Shown here: positions 51,828 to 61,797 of the stretch, piece by piece
Layout of the letters: each line of letters begins with the position of its first letter
How positions within the stretch are numbered: the first letter of the stretch is position 1
Source: Arthrobacter celericrescens
Lineage (GTDB): Bacteria > Actinomycetota > Actinomycetes > Actinomycetales > Micrococcaceae
Reading direction: 5' to 3'
Length of the DNA: 64,000 nt
NCBI RefSeq assembly: GCF_003614925.1
Contig: NZ_QYLP01000031.1
Location: 1-64,000, forward strand
The notes under the pieces: model-generated
Told to the model about the DNA's origin: nothing
The model's database searches: none
The model's input: the letters and a program-made list of their open reading frames with translations, nothing else
Translations under genes and position numbers: made by a program

Positions 51828-54800
51828 CCATGTCCATCGCCCGGCTCTCCGCGCAGTCCGGCCTGAAGTATCTCTTCAAGACCACCATGATGGATGACCT
51901 CACCGTCACGCCAGCGGACGCCACCGCGTACTACATGAAGGCCGGCACGCCACAGGGCCGCTGGCTCGGCTCCGGCCTCCCAGGCATCAATCGCACCACC
52001 GGGGACATAGTCACGGAATCCGACGCCAAAGCCATCTTCGACCACGCCACCCACCCCGACACCGGTGATCTCTTGGGCCGGCCGCACGGCCAACCCGCGC
52101 TCGTCCAAAACAGCCAGGGCAAAACAGAAACGCGCCACGCCGTCGTCGGATTCGACCTAACCTTCAGTGTTCCCAAATCCGTTTCCGTCCTCTGGGCCCT
52201 CAGCCCCCGGAGCATCCAGAACCAGATCCTCCAGACCCACCACGAGGCAGTAAACGCCACCATGCACTGGCTCGAAGAGAATGTCATCCACACACGCGCC
52301 GGTCGCAATGGTGTGGCCCACCTCGGCACCCGCGGCGCCATCGCCGCCGCCTTCGACCACTGGGAATCGCGCGCAGGAGATCCGCAACTGCACACGCACA
52401 TGGTCATCGCCAACCGCGTCCAACGCATCACCGACGGCGCCTGGGTCACCTTGGACTCGCGCACGCTCTACAAGGCCGCGGTCGCCGCCAGCGAGCACTA
52501 CAACGGACTGCTCTTCGACGCCCTCCAGCGCAACATCGGCACGGACACAGACATCCGTGCACCAGCCGCCAACACCCACAACCCCAGTCAACAACTCACC
52601 GGCGTCGACGACGCCCTGATCCGCGAATTCTCCAACCGTTCCCGCCTCATCGATTTGGAAACCGACTGCCTCGTCGCCGAATGGACCACAACCCACGGCA
52701 CTCCCCCAACGGCAACCACCACCCTCAAGCTCCGGCAGCAGGCCACCCTCTCCACGCGCACCCCCAAAGCGGATGCGGTCACCCCTCTCCACGAGCTCTC
52801 CGCCCAGTGGAGGACCCGCGCAGTAGCCAAGGGCTTCAAACCAAGCCTCGTGCTCGCCAACACCATCCGGCGTTCGCACTCCGCCCCGTTCCGAACCGGC
52901 GACTTCACCGCCGACTGGGTCGACGCCGTCGGCTCACTGACCCGCGCGCGCGTCGCCGCCAAACGCGCCACCTGGAACCGATGGAATCTCCTCGCCGAAG
53001 CCGAACGCGTCTGCGCCGACATCCGCTGCCACACGCCCGAGGACCGCACTGCGATGATCGACGCCGTGGCCACCGCCGCCGAAAGCCAGTCCGTCGCCCT
53101 CAACGATTACCGTTACACCGTCCCCGCCGGCGCGCAGCCAGACCTCGCCTTCGCGGACCGCAGCGTCTTCGACTTCCACGGCGCCCGCCTCTACACGGAT
53201 GCGGTGACCCTCGCCAATGAGGACATCGTCATGGCAGCAAGGAATGACGACGGCGGGCCGGCCGTGAGCGCTGCGGTCGCTATGGACTCACTCGCCGCAT
53301 ACAAGCACCGTGGTCGCCTCGAGCTGCACGGCGACCAACGCGCCGCGGCCGCCGAAGTTGTGCTGAGCGGCAACCGGCTCGACGCCGTCGTCGGTCCCGC
53401 CGGAACGGGCAAGACCACCGCGCTCGGCGCCGTCAAAGCTGCCTGGGAAGCGGAGTTCGGAGCAGGAAGTGTAATCGGCCTGGCGCCGGCAGCCGCGAGC
53501 GCCGAGGTTTTGGGCCGCGAGCTTGCCATGGCAACGGAGAATGTCGCCAAGTGGCTGTACGAGTCCGTCGGTCAGGGTGCCGGCAACCGGGCCGCTCGGT
53601 TCTTCGATACGGAGCAGCGTCTCGGCGAGCGGGTGGCGGATGGGAGCCCTCGCTCCACAAGGCTTGCCCAGGAAGCTACCCTTCTCGCCGCCGAACAGAA
53701 CAAGTGGCGATTCCACCAGAACCAGCTCGTCGTCGTCGACGAGGCCTCCATGGTCTCCACGCTCCATTTGTCTGCCCTCGTGCAGCAGGCACAGGAAGCC
53801 GGCGCCAAAATCCTCTTGGTAGGAGATCCGGCGCAGCTGGACGCAATCGACGCGGGCGGCATCCTCGGATGGTTGGACCGGCAAGGCAAGACCGTGCGGC
53901 TGAGCACCATCCGGCGGTTCGAGCATGCATGGGAACAGGCAGCGTCCTTGAAGCTGCGGGCAGGTGATTTCGAGGCAATCGCCGAGTATGAAGGGAATCA
54001 CCGGATAGAGCACGGTACCTATCTGGGTATGGTGGACCATGCCTATTCCAGGTGGCAGGACGACATCAACGCGGGCAAGTCGTCCATTCTCATCGCAGCC
54101 GACAACGAGACCGTCGGCATGCTCAACGAACGGGCCCAAGCCGATCGTGCAATCCAAGGCGCGGTGGATGCGGAACGTACCGTGCCGCTTAGCGACGGCT
54201 TGCGGGCGGGCACCGGAGACACCGTCATTGCTCGCCGCAATGACCGGCATATTAAGGACGGCATCGGTGACTTCATCCGGAACGGGACACTGCTCGACGT
54301 CGTCCGTACCGGGCGGCGTGACGGCTCACTGACCGTGGTTCGCCGGGATACCGGCGCGACGGTCACACTGCATCGCGACTATGTCGAATCTTCAGTTGAG
54401 CTGGGATATGCAACGACGGCGCACCGGTCCCAGGGCGTCACGGTGGACACCGGGCACACCGTCGTGACTCGAGGCCGACTCACCCGCGAACTGTTGTATG
54501 TGAGCATGACCCGGGGACGGGCAGGCAACCGCGCCTACGTCAGCGAGAACGACCCGCTGGACGATGAAACCTTGGAACCCGCGTCGCGTGCTTCTTGGCG
54601 CCAGATTCTTGGCGAGGTCCTTGCAGCTGAAGGTGCTGAACGCACTGCCCACGAAGTCCGCGAAGCCGAGCAGTCCAAGACGGACAGTTTGGAGCGGCTC
54701 TGCGCCGAGTACGACTACCTCGCGCAGACCGCCGCATCGGAGGATCTCGCTCGGCTCGTGAACGCCCAGTCACCTGGGAAGACCTCAGAACTTCAGGAAT

Positions 54801-55396
54801 CACCTTCGTGGGGCGCCGCCGTGGCGGCCTGGCGCCGCGCCGCTGCCGTCAGCCGCCCGAGTGCGCGGCGTGTTGTGCTCAGCGGCTTGAAAACGAATGC
54901 TGGCGCCCGCGACTTGGCGGCCGTCGTCCATTCCCGTCTCCGGCAGTTCCTAGCGACGATGCCGACCGCCGGAATAGATGCGCTGACCGAACCAATCCAC
55001 ACTGCCCGCCACGATCTCGCCAGCGTTATCAGCCAGGTACGGGCACGGATGCAAGACAGGACGGAGCGCATCACCCGATCCGCCATCGCGTGGGGCGCCG
55101 AGTGGAAGCGAAACCTTCTGGAAGCCTTGGGTCCCAACGTCCTGCCGGAGAATGCAATGGACGTCATCCATAAGGCCGCCGTCTACAGGGACAAGTGGGG
55201 TATCGACGATTCGGTCCTTCCATTCGGACCAGTTCCGGCCTCGCACGAATGGGAACAACTTGAGCAGCGGGCAACCATGATCGGACTGATTGATCAAACC
55301 GCTCTCTCGTCCGCCGGCCAACTGCAGGCTCCAACGTGGACTAGCGACCTGGTGGCCTCGGAACAACGCCTTATCAATGTCGGTTGGCAACTCTAA
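51824..55396 (+). CDS. MobF-family relaxase-helicase (TraA/TrwC-like)
   Basis: A 1190-residue conjugative relaxase fused to a helicase. The N-terminal HUH domain carries paired tyrosines near residue 42 and the metal-binding HTH of PQLHTHMVIANRV (~residues 188-200). The helicase part has Walker A GPAGTGKTT (~525-533) and Walker B LVVVDEASM (~635). The protein nicks oriT, attaches to the 5' end and unwinds DNA. No coupling protein or T4SS gene is in the window, so the element is either mobilised in trans or continues elsewhere. Confidence 0.9.
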   Translation: MTMSIARLSAQSGLKYLFKTTMMDDLTVTPADATAYYMKAGTPQGRWLGSGLPGINRTTGDIVTESDAKAIFDHATHPDTGDLLGRPHGQPALVQNSQGKTETRHAVVGFDLTFSVPKSVSVLWALSPRSIQNQILQTHHEAVNATMHWLEENVIHTRAGRNGVAHLGTRGAIAAAFDHWESRAGDPQLHTHMVIANRVQRITDGAWVTLDSRTLYKAAVAASEHYNGLLFDALQRNIGTDTDIRAPAANTHNPSQQLTGVDDALIREFSNRSRLIDLETDCLVAEWTTTHGTPPTATTTLKLRQQATLSTRTPKADAVTPLHELSAQWRTRAVAKGFKPSLVLANTIRRSHSAPFRTGDFTADWVDAVGSLTRARVAAKRATWNRWNLLAEAERVCADIRCHTPEDRTAMIDAVATAAESQSVALNDYRYTVPAGAQPDLAFADRSVFDFHGARLYTDAVTLANEDIVMAARNDDGGPAVSAAVAMDSLAAYKHRGRLELHGDQRAAAAEVVLSGNRLDAVVGPAGTGKTTALGAVKAAWEAEFGAGSVIGLAPAAASAEVLGRELAMATENVAKWLYESVGQGAGNRAARFFDTEQRLGERVADGSPRSTRLAQEATLLAAEQNKWRFHQNQLVVVDEASMVSTLHLSALVQQAQEAGAKILLVGDPAQLDAIDAGGILGWLDRQGKTVRLSTIRRFEHAWEQAASLKLRAGDFEAIAEYEGNHRIEHGTYLGMVDHAYSRWQDDINAGKSSILIAADNETVGMLNERAQADRAIQGAVDAERTVPLSDGLRAGTGDTVIARRNDRHIKDGIGDFIRNGTLLDVVRTGRRDGSLTVVRRDTGATVTLHRDYVESSVELGYATTAHRSQGVTVDTGHTVVTRGRLTRELLYVSMTRGRAGNRAYVSENDPLDDETLEPASRASWRQILGEVLAAEGAERTAHEVREAEQSKTDSLERLCAEYDYLAQTAASEDLARLVNAQSPGKTSELQESPSWGAAVAAWRRAAAVSRPSARRVVLSGLKTNAGARDLAAVVHSRLRQFLATMPTAGIDALTEPIHTARHDLASVISQVRARMQDRTERITRSAIAWGAEWKRNLLEALGPNVLPENAMDVIHKAAVYRDKWGIDDSVLPFGPVPASHEWEQLEQRATMIGLIDQTALSSAGQLQAPTWTSDLVASEQRLINVGWQL

Positions 55397-55416
55397 ACTG
55401 GGCAGAGGGGCAATCC

Positions 55417-56001
55417 ATGGATAAGAACCCAGTTCTGAAACCGAAGCTTGTGACACCCACGCTGATCCTAAGCAGCCTGGCAATTCTGATGTGCTCGGTT
55501 TTCCTCGCAGCAATTGCAACCTCAACCGAATCTCCCCCAATGTTTCTATTGCTAACGGTCGCGGCTTTCCTTCTCGCCGCTGCAGTCGCCGCGGTCTGGT
55601 TCGCCCGGAGCCGCAAGCGCCAAGAATGGACGGCAGCCGCAAACGAAAAGTGGATCCACCTGGAGAGGGTGAAGCAAACCAGCGGGACCACGACAGAAGT
55701 CACCGTCCTGAGCGTCGATGCCCTTGAACCGACAGGATCGTGGATCACCATCAAGTGGAACCGATTCAATCACGTCCAGCGCGCCTGGCTCGAAGCGCTG
55801 CATGACCCGATCTGGCCTGGATCGGTCCTGTTGATATCGCCCGACCCCACACAAGTGAGACCCGGAGCTCCATGGCCGCCAACGTATTACATACAGGCAT
55901 CAAGGTGTCTTGCTTGGGCACCAAGTCGAGGCAGCCCAAACGTTCAGTCAGACAGGGGTCACCTACCCACGGAGCAAGTAGCAAGCGAATCACAGCCTTA
56001 G
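55417..56001 (+). CDS. Small membrane protein of unknown function
   Basis: A 194-residue protein with two hydrophobic segments near residues 12-35 and 42-62, then a soluble C-terminal part (VTVLSVDALEPTGSWITIKW; WLEALHDPIWPGSVLLI). ATG 55417 has GAGGGG upstream. It follows the relaxase by 20 bp, so it probably belongs to that transcript, perhaps as an entry-exclusion or accessory protein. It converges on the OLD-like gene. Confidence 0.65.
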   Translation: MDKNPVLKPKLVTPTLILSSLAILMCSVFLAAIATSTESPPMFLLLTVAAFLLAAAVAAVWFARSRKRQEWTAAANEKWIHLERVKQTSGTTTEVTVLSVDALEPTGSWITIKWNRFNHVQRAWLEALHDPIWPGSVLLISPDPTQVRPGAPWPPTYYIQASRCLAWAPSRGSPNVQSDRGHLPTEQVASESQP

Positions 56002-56009
56002 CCAATTCG

Positions 56010-57950
56010 TTAAGTTCTTGCGGATTCACTCTCTGCACCGACGGCCTTCAAAAGCCTGCGATGCAAAAGTCGAAGCTGCTTCGCACCTGCTGAGCTGGGT
56101 CGGGCTTTGTCGTTCTCTACCAGCCAATTCGCGACCGCAACTTTAGATGGCGCCTTCAATCCTTGTTCAGTTATCCAGCCGTCAAGTTGCTTCGCCCATG
56201 ACTGTTTGGTCGGATCTTCGAGCGTGGGAAGGCTCGGGACCGCTGTTCCTGTATTGCATTCGCCCAGGGGGGCGGTCAACGCCTCAAGATAGGCGATGGG
56301 CTCGAGCACATTCTCGATCCCAGGAACGTCGAGACGAACGATCAGCGTCTCTGAAACCCCAGCTCTGACGAGTCCCTTCTGTAACTCATCTCCGCCACCG
56401 TCCCCATCAAGGAGGTAGGCCACCTTGGCACCCTCGAGATCAAGCTTCGAATAGAAGTCCTTCGGCACCTCAGACAAGCCCGGGGCCACTTGATATGGGA
56501 GCGATTCCATTGCAATTGCGGTACGCAATAATGTCGGCAGCAGGATCATTTCGGTGGCGCCCTCAGCAAGGACGACACAGCGCGCAGGGGTGAATGCGGC
56601 CGCGGCCGCCCCCATCGCAAGCATTAAGGGAGAGTATCCTGCAGCCCCTTGCCAGAAACTATTCCTAATGTCGCTGACCTGAAGATTGTCCTTACGCGGA
56701 ACCACTGATCGAATCCCGGACCCGAGATCCGGAGGAAGGCAGGCCGGGCTATGGGTCGTGTACACGACCTTGACGGCCTGTTCCTGAGTCACAAACATGT
56801 TGACTAGGTCAGCCTGAGCGTCGATGTGAAGGTGATTCTCAGCCTCGTCGATCAGCAGAATTGGCGGACGCTCCGTGCCATGTACCTTGAGAAAGGCGAT
56901 TAGGGCAACGAACATCCTGAGCCCCGCGCTACGCTCGTCGAACACGGTGATGTTGTCGCCGTCCTCCCAGATGACGATACGAAGGTAGGAGCCGTCAACA
57001 CTGAAGCGAACCGATAGGCGCGATTGCCTCCAAGCCTCCTCGAACAGCGTGTCGAGCCTCTTGTTCGCTTGGGCGATCGCGGTGTCCCGTCGAGCAATAT
57101 CCCCGCTCTGGACATGCTGGACGATCGCGGCCAGGTCAAGTTGACCCACGCCGGCCAAGTTTTGCAGCGCGGGCGGCACATTCGCCAGCAAGTCATCACC
57201 GAGCACGTAAGAAGAATGGATCGTTCGATCGTTTTCATCAAACATCAAGAGATCCGGAGCGCGGCGCCAGAGTACAGAACGCACCCTTGGCGCAGGATCC
57301 TCACGTTCCATCCATTCAATGACGGCAACGAGACCTTCTCGAAGTGCTCGAGCCCTTGAAACATCGAGAATCGCAGACAGCAGGGAACTAGCTCGCTCAC
57401 CCAGATCGGAGTCTTCTCCAGAATGCGAACCGACCAGAATCGCATCGATATCATCAACCAGATTGGCCAGTTCCGAGGGAAAGTCAGCGTCGAAGTCCGG
57501 ATCGCCGTACCTAGTGTTCGGATCGACCCAGCCCGCCAGGTCTTTTGAACTCGCGCCGCGGCGGAGCTGTTTAACCGCCTGCGTTAGCGGCGCCCGAGCC
57601 TTCCTTGGCAATGGCTGAAGTCCCACGGCGACCGTGCCGCCCTGAGCCTTGCGGCCGACTGTCATTGTCTGTGGGGGCTCATCGAGCATGAGATCCGCGA
57701 CCGATTTCCGGTCCTGGTCATCGAGGATGTACTTTAATGACACGACCGTTGCGTCATCAGCAACCTGACTGCCTCGCGCTCTCTGGGGGATCAGTACTGG
57801 CGCATCTGAACCGGCATGAGCAAGAGCTTTGAGCAGGGTGGTCTTGCCTGCCTCGTTAGGGCCAACGATGGCGATAACTTTGCTGTCGAGGTTGATCTTG
57901 GCATCGACAAGTCGACCATAGCCCTTGATATACGCGCTAGTCAATCTCAT
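56010..57950 (-). CDS. OLD-family-like ATPase with TOPRIM nuclease domain
   Basis: A 646-residue protein: N-terminal ABC-type ATPase with Walker A GPNEAGKTT (30-38), Walker B ILLIDEAENHLHID, and a C-terminal TOPRIM-like part (CVVLAEGATEMILLP; AYLLDGDGGGDE). OLD-family proteins are ATPase-coupled nucleases in phage and mobile-element conflicts. ATG 57950 overlaps the stop of the upstream peptidase gene (ATGA) and has GGGGG five bases upstream; a longer frame from TTG 57962 is less likely. It is the last gene of the operon hsdM-hsdS-hsdR-ygjP-old, which implies a joint defence role. Confidence 0.87.
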   Translation of the reverse strand: MRLTSAYIKGYGRLVDAKINLDSKVIAIVGPNEAGKTTLLKALAHAGSDAPVLIPQRARGSQVADDATVVSLKYILDDQDRKSVADLMLDEPPQTMTVGRKAQGGTVAVGLQPLPRKARAPLTQAVKQLRRGASSKDLAGWVDPNTRYGDPDFDADFPSELANLVDDIDAILVGSHSGEDSDLGERASSLLSAILDVSRARALREGLVAVIEWMEREDPAPRVRSVLWRRAPDLLMFDENDRTIHSSYVLGDDLLANVPPALQNLAGVGQLDLAAIVQHVQSGDIARRDTAIAQANKRLDTLFEEAWRQSRLSVRFSVDGSYLRIVIWEDGDNITVFDERSAGLRMFVALIAFLKVHGTERPPILLIDEAENHLHIDAQADLVNMFVTQEQAVKVVYTTHSPACLPPDLGSGIRSVVPRKDNLQVSDIRNSFWQGAAGYSPLMLAMGAAAAAFTPARCVVLAEGATEMILLPTLLRTAIAMESLPYQVAPGLSEVPKDFYSKLDLEGAKVAYLLDGDGGGDELQKGLVRAGVSETLIVRLDVPGIENVLEPIAYLEALTAPLGECNTGTAVPSLPTLEDPTKQSWAKQLDGWITEQGLKAPSKVAVANWLVENDKARPSSAGAKQLRLLHRRLLKAVGAESESART

Positions 57951-58675
57951 TGATGCCCCCAATCTTCAGATCGAAGCGGCGCCGAGTTCAGCTCGTCACG
58001 CCTCGCCCGCCAGTCCGGCAGGAACTTGTCCATCAGTTCGTTAAACGCATCATCGTGGGCCCGCTGCAGATAGTGAGTCATCTCGTGGACCACGATGTAC
58101 TCCAGGCAGCGCGGGTGCTTCTTGGCCAGTTCTAGATTCAGCCAGATGTGTCCGGACTCCCGGTTGCACGTACCCCATTTTGTCTTCATTCGACGGACGG
58201 TCCACTTGGGCACCTGCCGGCCAATAACAGGCTCCCATTTGGCGATAAGTTCGGGGATCGCGTCCTTGAGTTGCTGGCGATACCAGCGTTCCAATGCTGC
58301 TAATCGCTGTTCTGGTGTGCTCTCGGCGCGGGTCGATAACCGAAGGCGTGCACCTGCGGTTGCGAAGGTAGTCCGACCTTTGGATTCGACAATCTGGAGC
58401 CGATAACGTCTCCCCCAAACAAAGTGGGATTCACCTGCAACCATCTCGCGCTCGGTCTGGCGTACGGCGCTCCTCAGCTGCTCACGTTGCTTCTTGATCC
58501 ACGGCAGGCGTTGCACGACAGCCAGGCGGATGGCGTCATCGTCTAGGCGCTCTGGGGCAGCTACGCGGACGCGGCCAAGAGGAGGGTAGACGGCGATGTG
58601 CAGGTTCTTGATGTTCTTGTAGATAACGTCGACGTCGATGCCGGAAACCGTGAGGTAAGGGCTAGCGGTACTCAT
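57947..58675 (-). CDS. YgjP/WLM-type zinc metallopeptidase
   Basis: A 242-residue protein of the YgjP (DUF45, SprT-like) family, with HEMTH (VVHEMTHYLQRAHDDAF) as the zinc motif and a conserved KWTVRRMKTKWGTCNRESGHIWLNLELAK region. Such genes often follow hsdR in type I RM loci; their role there is unclear. Overlaps hsdR by 14 bases and the OLD-like gene by four. Confidence 0.9.
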   Translation of the reverse strand: MSTASPYLTVSGIDVDVIYKNIKNLHIAVYPPLGRVRVAAPERLDDDAIRLAVVQRLPWIKKQREQLRSAVRQTEREMVAGESHFVWGRRYRLQIVESKGRTTFATAGARLRLSTRAESTPEQRLAALERWYRQQLKDAIPELIAKWEPVIGRQVPKWTVRRMKTKWGTCNRESGHIWLNLELAKKHPRCLEYIVVHEMTHYLQRAHDDAFNELMDKFLPDWRARRDELNSAPLRSEDWGHQ

Positions 58676-61600
58676 TGCGTGCCTTTACCAAATCAAAGAG
58701 CTCGTCGAACCGGTCGAAGCCATCCGGCAGCACTTGCTTGATGGCCCGGGCGACGACCTTCTCTTTCATCTTGTTGCCAACCCAGTCGTGCGGCTTGCTG
58801 AGTCGAACGGCGGTGTCGACCTGAACCGGTGTGGCTGGATCTGTCCAGCCGAAATCGACGATGGCTCGCTGAGCTCCGTTGACGGCCCACTCAGGGTAGA
58901 CAGTGTCGGATTCTTTTGAACCGACTTTCTTCGCGTGAGCAATGAGCCGCTCGAGATATGCCTTGTAGTCCAAGGCACCCTGGCGTCGCTGCTCAATGAT
59001 GGCATCGAGCAAACTAGACATGCTGTCGTAGTACTTCGGATTCATCGCGTGCTCGTCGACGATGACCTTGCGGATGTTGTTGGCGATGGTCTCGGCCACG
59101 GCCACGGGGTCCTTCTTGATCCCAGCCGGGAGCTTGTCGATCGCACCAGCGCCTTCCTGGACGATCAGCTGGACGAGGCCCACGTTCTGGAAGTCAGCGA
59201 CCAGTTCGGAGCCATCGGCATGGATGTAGGTGTCGAGGAGGAACCGCATGCCGGCTTCGTATTGTTTGAAGTCAACGTTTTCGCCGGCACCGAGTTTTAC
59301 CTCGTCACGGACGGCAGCGTAGTGGGCGACTTCTTTGCTGATTGCCGATGCTTCTGCATCTGAGTAGCCGGCCTCCGCCATGTCGTTGGCGATGGCTGCG
59401 TAGCTACGGGTGAGACCAGCAACCGACTTGTAGAGCTCGACACGTTTGGCTTCGTTGTGTTTGATCTGCTCGGCATTGCCCTGGTCAATAGCGCAGAAGT
59501 AGTGCTGGTACTGAAGCGTTCCCTTCGGAGGCTCCACTGCTTCACAGAGCGCCCGGATTCGCTCAAGGGCTTCCTCAAGATCTTCGCGGGCCTGCTGGAC
59601 ACGGTCCTTCAGCAGCCCGTCGATGTCGTTCTTTTCGTAGCCGTCGAGCGCGCCGGAGGTGTAGTCCGTGATGGCGTCTTCGAGAGAGTTGAAGAGGTCC
59701 TGGTAGTCGACGATGTAGCCGTAGTCTTTGTCGTCACCATCGAGGCGGTTGACGCGGCAAATGGCTTGGAAAAGGCCGTGATCGCGCATGGACTTGTCGA
59801 TGTACAAGTACGTCGCCGACGGCGCGTCAAAACCCGTCAGGAGCTTGTCGACCACGATGAGCAGGCGCATCTGGCCCGGTTCCTTGATGAATCGTTCCTT
59901 GACGTCTTTTTCGAACTGTTCGATCTTTGCCACGGCCTGGTCGGCCGGTTCGTCGTAGTGGTCTGACAGCATTTGCCGGTAGATGTCGTACTGGCGCAGC
60001 TTCTCGGTGGCTCCGTGGCCCGAGTCCTCCTTGGAGATATCGCCGGCCTGCGGGTTGTAGCTGGTGACAATGGCGCATTTGCCCTTGAACCCGGCCTGGC
60101 GGAACATCTCGTAGAACTTGCAGGCCTGGTAGATGCTGGCGCTGACAAGCATGGCGTTGCCGCGCCCGTCCATCAGACGGGGCTTGGTTTCCATATCGAG
60201 CAAAATGTCATTGACGATCTGCTTGGCGCGCGGTTCGGAGCTGACCACTTTTTGCATGGTGCCCCAACGCTTCTTCAGTTCGGCCTTAGACAGATCCGTC
60301 ATGCCCTTGGTCTTGGCATCGAACCACTGATCGATCTTTGCAGGCGAGGTCAGGTCTTGGTCGATATTGCGGGCCTCGTAGCGAAGGTCCAGGACGACAC
60401 CGTCATCTACGGCTTCGTTGAATTTGTACGTGTGGATGAAGCTACCGAACGTCTCAATACTTGTTGCCTTGTCCGCTTTTAGCAGCGGCGTGCCCGTGAA
60501 CCCGATAAACATGGCACCTGGCAGCAGTTGCTTCATGGCCTTGTGCATCTTGCCAGATTGGGTGCGGTGAGCCTCGTCGACAAAGACGAACAGATTGCCC
60601 TTGGCAGAGAACCCGGCCGGGATCTTGGAATTGAGCTCGGCAATGAAGTCACCCTCGGCCTCGTCCTGGGCCGCGTCATCGTCGCTGCCACGGAACTTAT
60701 GGACAAGAGAACAGACCAGCCACGGGTCATGGCTGTTCAAGACGCCGATCAGGTCGGCTCCCGACGTGGTTCGGTAGATGTCTTCGTTGACTCCGGCGAA
60801 GACATTCTTTATCTGGTCATCGAGTTCGGTGCGGTCGGTGATAATCAGAACGCGAGCTTGCTTGTCGCCTTGCGTCTGGTGTTCGCGGATCCATTTGGCC
60901 AGCCATACCATGGTCAGCGACTTGCCCGAACCCTGCGTATGCCAGATGATGCCGCCCTCACGCTTAGCGATGCGGTCCTGAGATGCTTTGACGCCAAAGA
61001 ACTGGTTGTGGCGACATGTCTTCTTTGTTCCGGCGTCGAAGACCATGAAGTCGTGGATGATTTCGAGGAATCGTTCCTTTGAGCACATTTGCACCAGGGC
61101 GCGGTCCAGTGGCTCCTGAATGTCGGACGGCTCTTTCCATTCGAGCCAGTACTTCTCCGGAGTGTCAATCACGCCATAGCGAAGGCCTTCGACGTCGTTG
61201 CCGGCCATCACCAACTGCACCGTAGTGAAGAACGGGCGGATAAAGTCCTTCTTCTGATTGCCGATGTTCTGGCGGATGCCCTCAGAAACGGCCACTTTGG
61301 AACGCTTGAGTTCGATGACTCCCAGCGCCAAACCATTGATATACAGGACGACGTCAGGGCGTTTAGAGTGCTCACCCTTGATAGATACTTCCTCGGCTAC
61401 CACAAAATGGTTGGCCTCGGGACTGTGCCAGTCAACCAACCAGACTGTCTCAGTCTGCTCTCCGATTCCAGGCCGGACCTTCACGCCATAGCGCAGCAGG
61501 TCGTAGACCTCTCGGTTCGCTTCGTACAACTTGCGGCCGCCACCAAGGGAAGCCGACTTCTTCAGTTGTTCAATCGCCCTGTTGGACAGGTTGCTGTCGT

Positions 61601-61760
61601 AGCCACGGGCCAGGAGGTTCTGCTCGAGCAGGCTGGTCTCTATGTGCGAGTTATCTGGGCGCTGCTCCCAGCTACCGGCATACTCGTAGCCAAGCTGCTC
61701 CTCAAACAGCTCGACCACTCGCTCCTGCGTCCTACGTTCAATCTGTCCAACGGTACTCAT
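58662..61760 (-). CDS. hsdR: Type I restriction enzyme subunit R
   Basis: A 1032-residue motor/nuclease subunit. The N-terminal nuclease motif lies in RPDVVLYINGLALGVIELKRS; the SF2 helicase has Walker A QGSGKS (in WHTQGSGKSLTMVWLAKW), DEAH (FVDEAHRTQSG) and GFTGTPL. It forms the HsdR2M2S complex that translocates and cuts unmodified DNA. It starts 37 bp after hsdS. Length fits the EcoR124-type family. Confidence 0.94.
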   Translation of the reverse strand: MSTVGQIERRTQERVVELFEEQLGYEYAGSWEQRPDNSHIETSLLEQNLLARGYDSNLSNRAIEQLKKSASLGGGRKLYEANREVYDLLRYGVKVRPGIGEQTETVWLVDWHSPEANHFVVAEEVSIKGEHSKRPDVVLYINGLALGVIELKRSKVAVSEGIRQNIGNQKKDFIRPFFTTVQLVMAGNDVEGLRYGVIDTPEKYWLEWKEPSDIQEPLDRALVQMCSKERFLEIIHDFMVFDAGTKKTCRHNQFFGVKASQDRIAKREGGIIWHTQGSGKSLTMVWLAKWIREHQTQGDKQARVLIITDRTELDDQIKNVFAGVNEDIYRTTSGADLIGVLNSHDPWLVCSLVHKFRGSDDDAAQDEAEGDFIAELNSKIPAGFSAKGNLFVFVDEAHRTQSGKMHKAMKQLLPGAMFIGFTGTPLLKADKATSIETFGSFIHTYKFNEAVDDGVVLDLRYEARNIDQDLTSPAKIDQWFDAKTKGMTDLSKAELKKRWGTMQKVVSSEPRAKQIVNDILLDMETKPRLMDGRGNAMLVSASIYQACKFYEMFRQAGFKGKCAIVTSYNPQAGDISKEDSGHGATEKLRQYDIYRQMLSDHYDEPADQAVAKIEQFEKDVKERFIKEPGQMRLLIVVDKLLTGFDAPSATYLYIDKSMRDHGLFQAICRVNRLDGDDKDYGYIVDYQDLFNSLEDAITDYTSGALDGYEKNDIDGLLKDRVQQAREDLEEALERIRALCEAVEPPKGTLQYQHYFCAIDQGNAEQIKHNEAKRVELYKSVAGLTRSYAAIANDMAEAGYSDAEASAISKEVAHYAAVRDEVKLGAGENVDFKQYEAGMRFLLDTYIHADGSELVADFQNVGLVQLIVQEGAGAIDKLPAGIKKDPVAVAETIANNIRKVIVDEHAMNPKYYDSMSSLLDAIIEQRRQGALDYKAYLERLIAHAKKVGSKESDTVYPEWAVNGAQRAIVDFGWTDPATPVQVDTAVRLSKPHDWVGNKMKEKVVARAIKQVLPDGFDRFDELFDLVKARNEYR

Positions 61761-61797
61761 GATTCATGCCCCCAAAAAGTATGTTCAATATCCTGCC

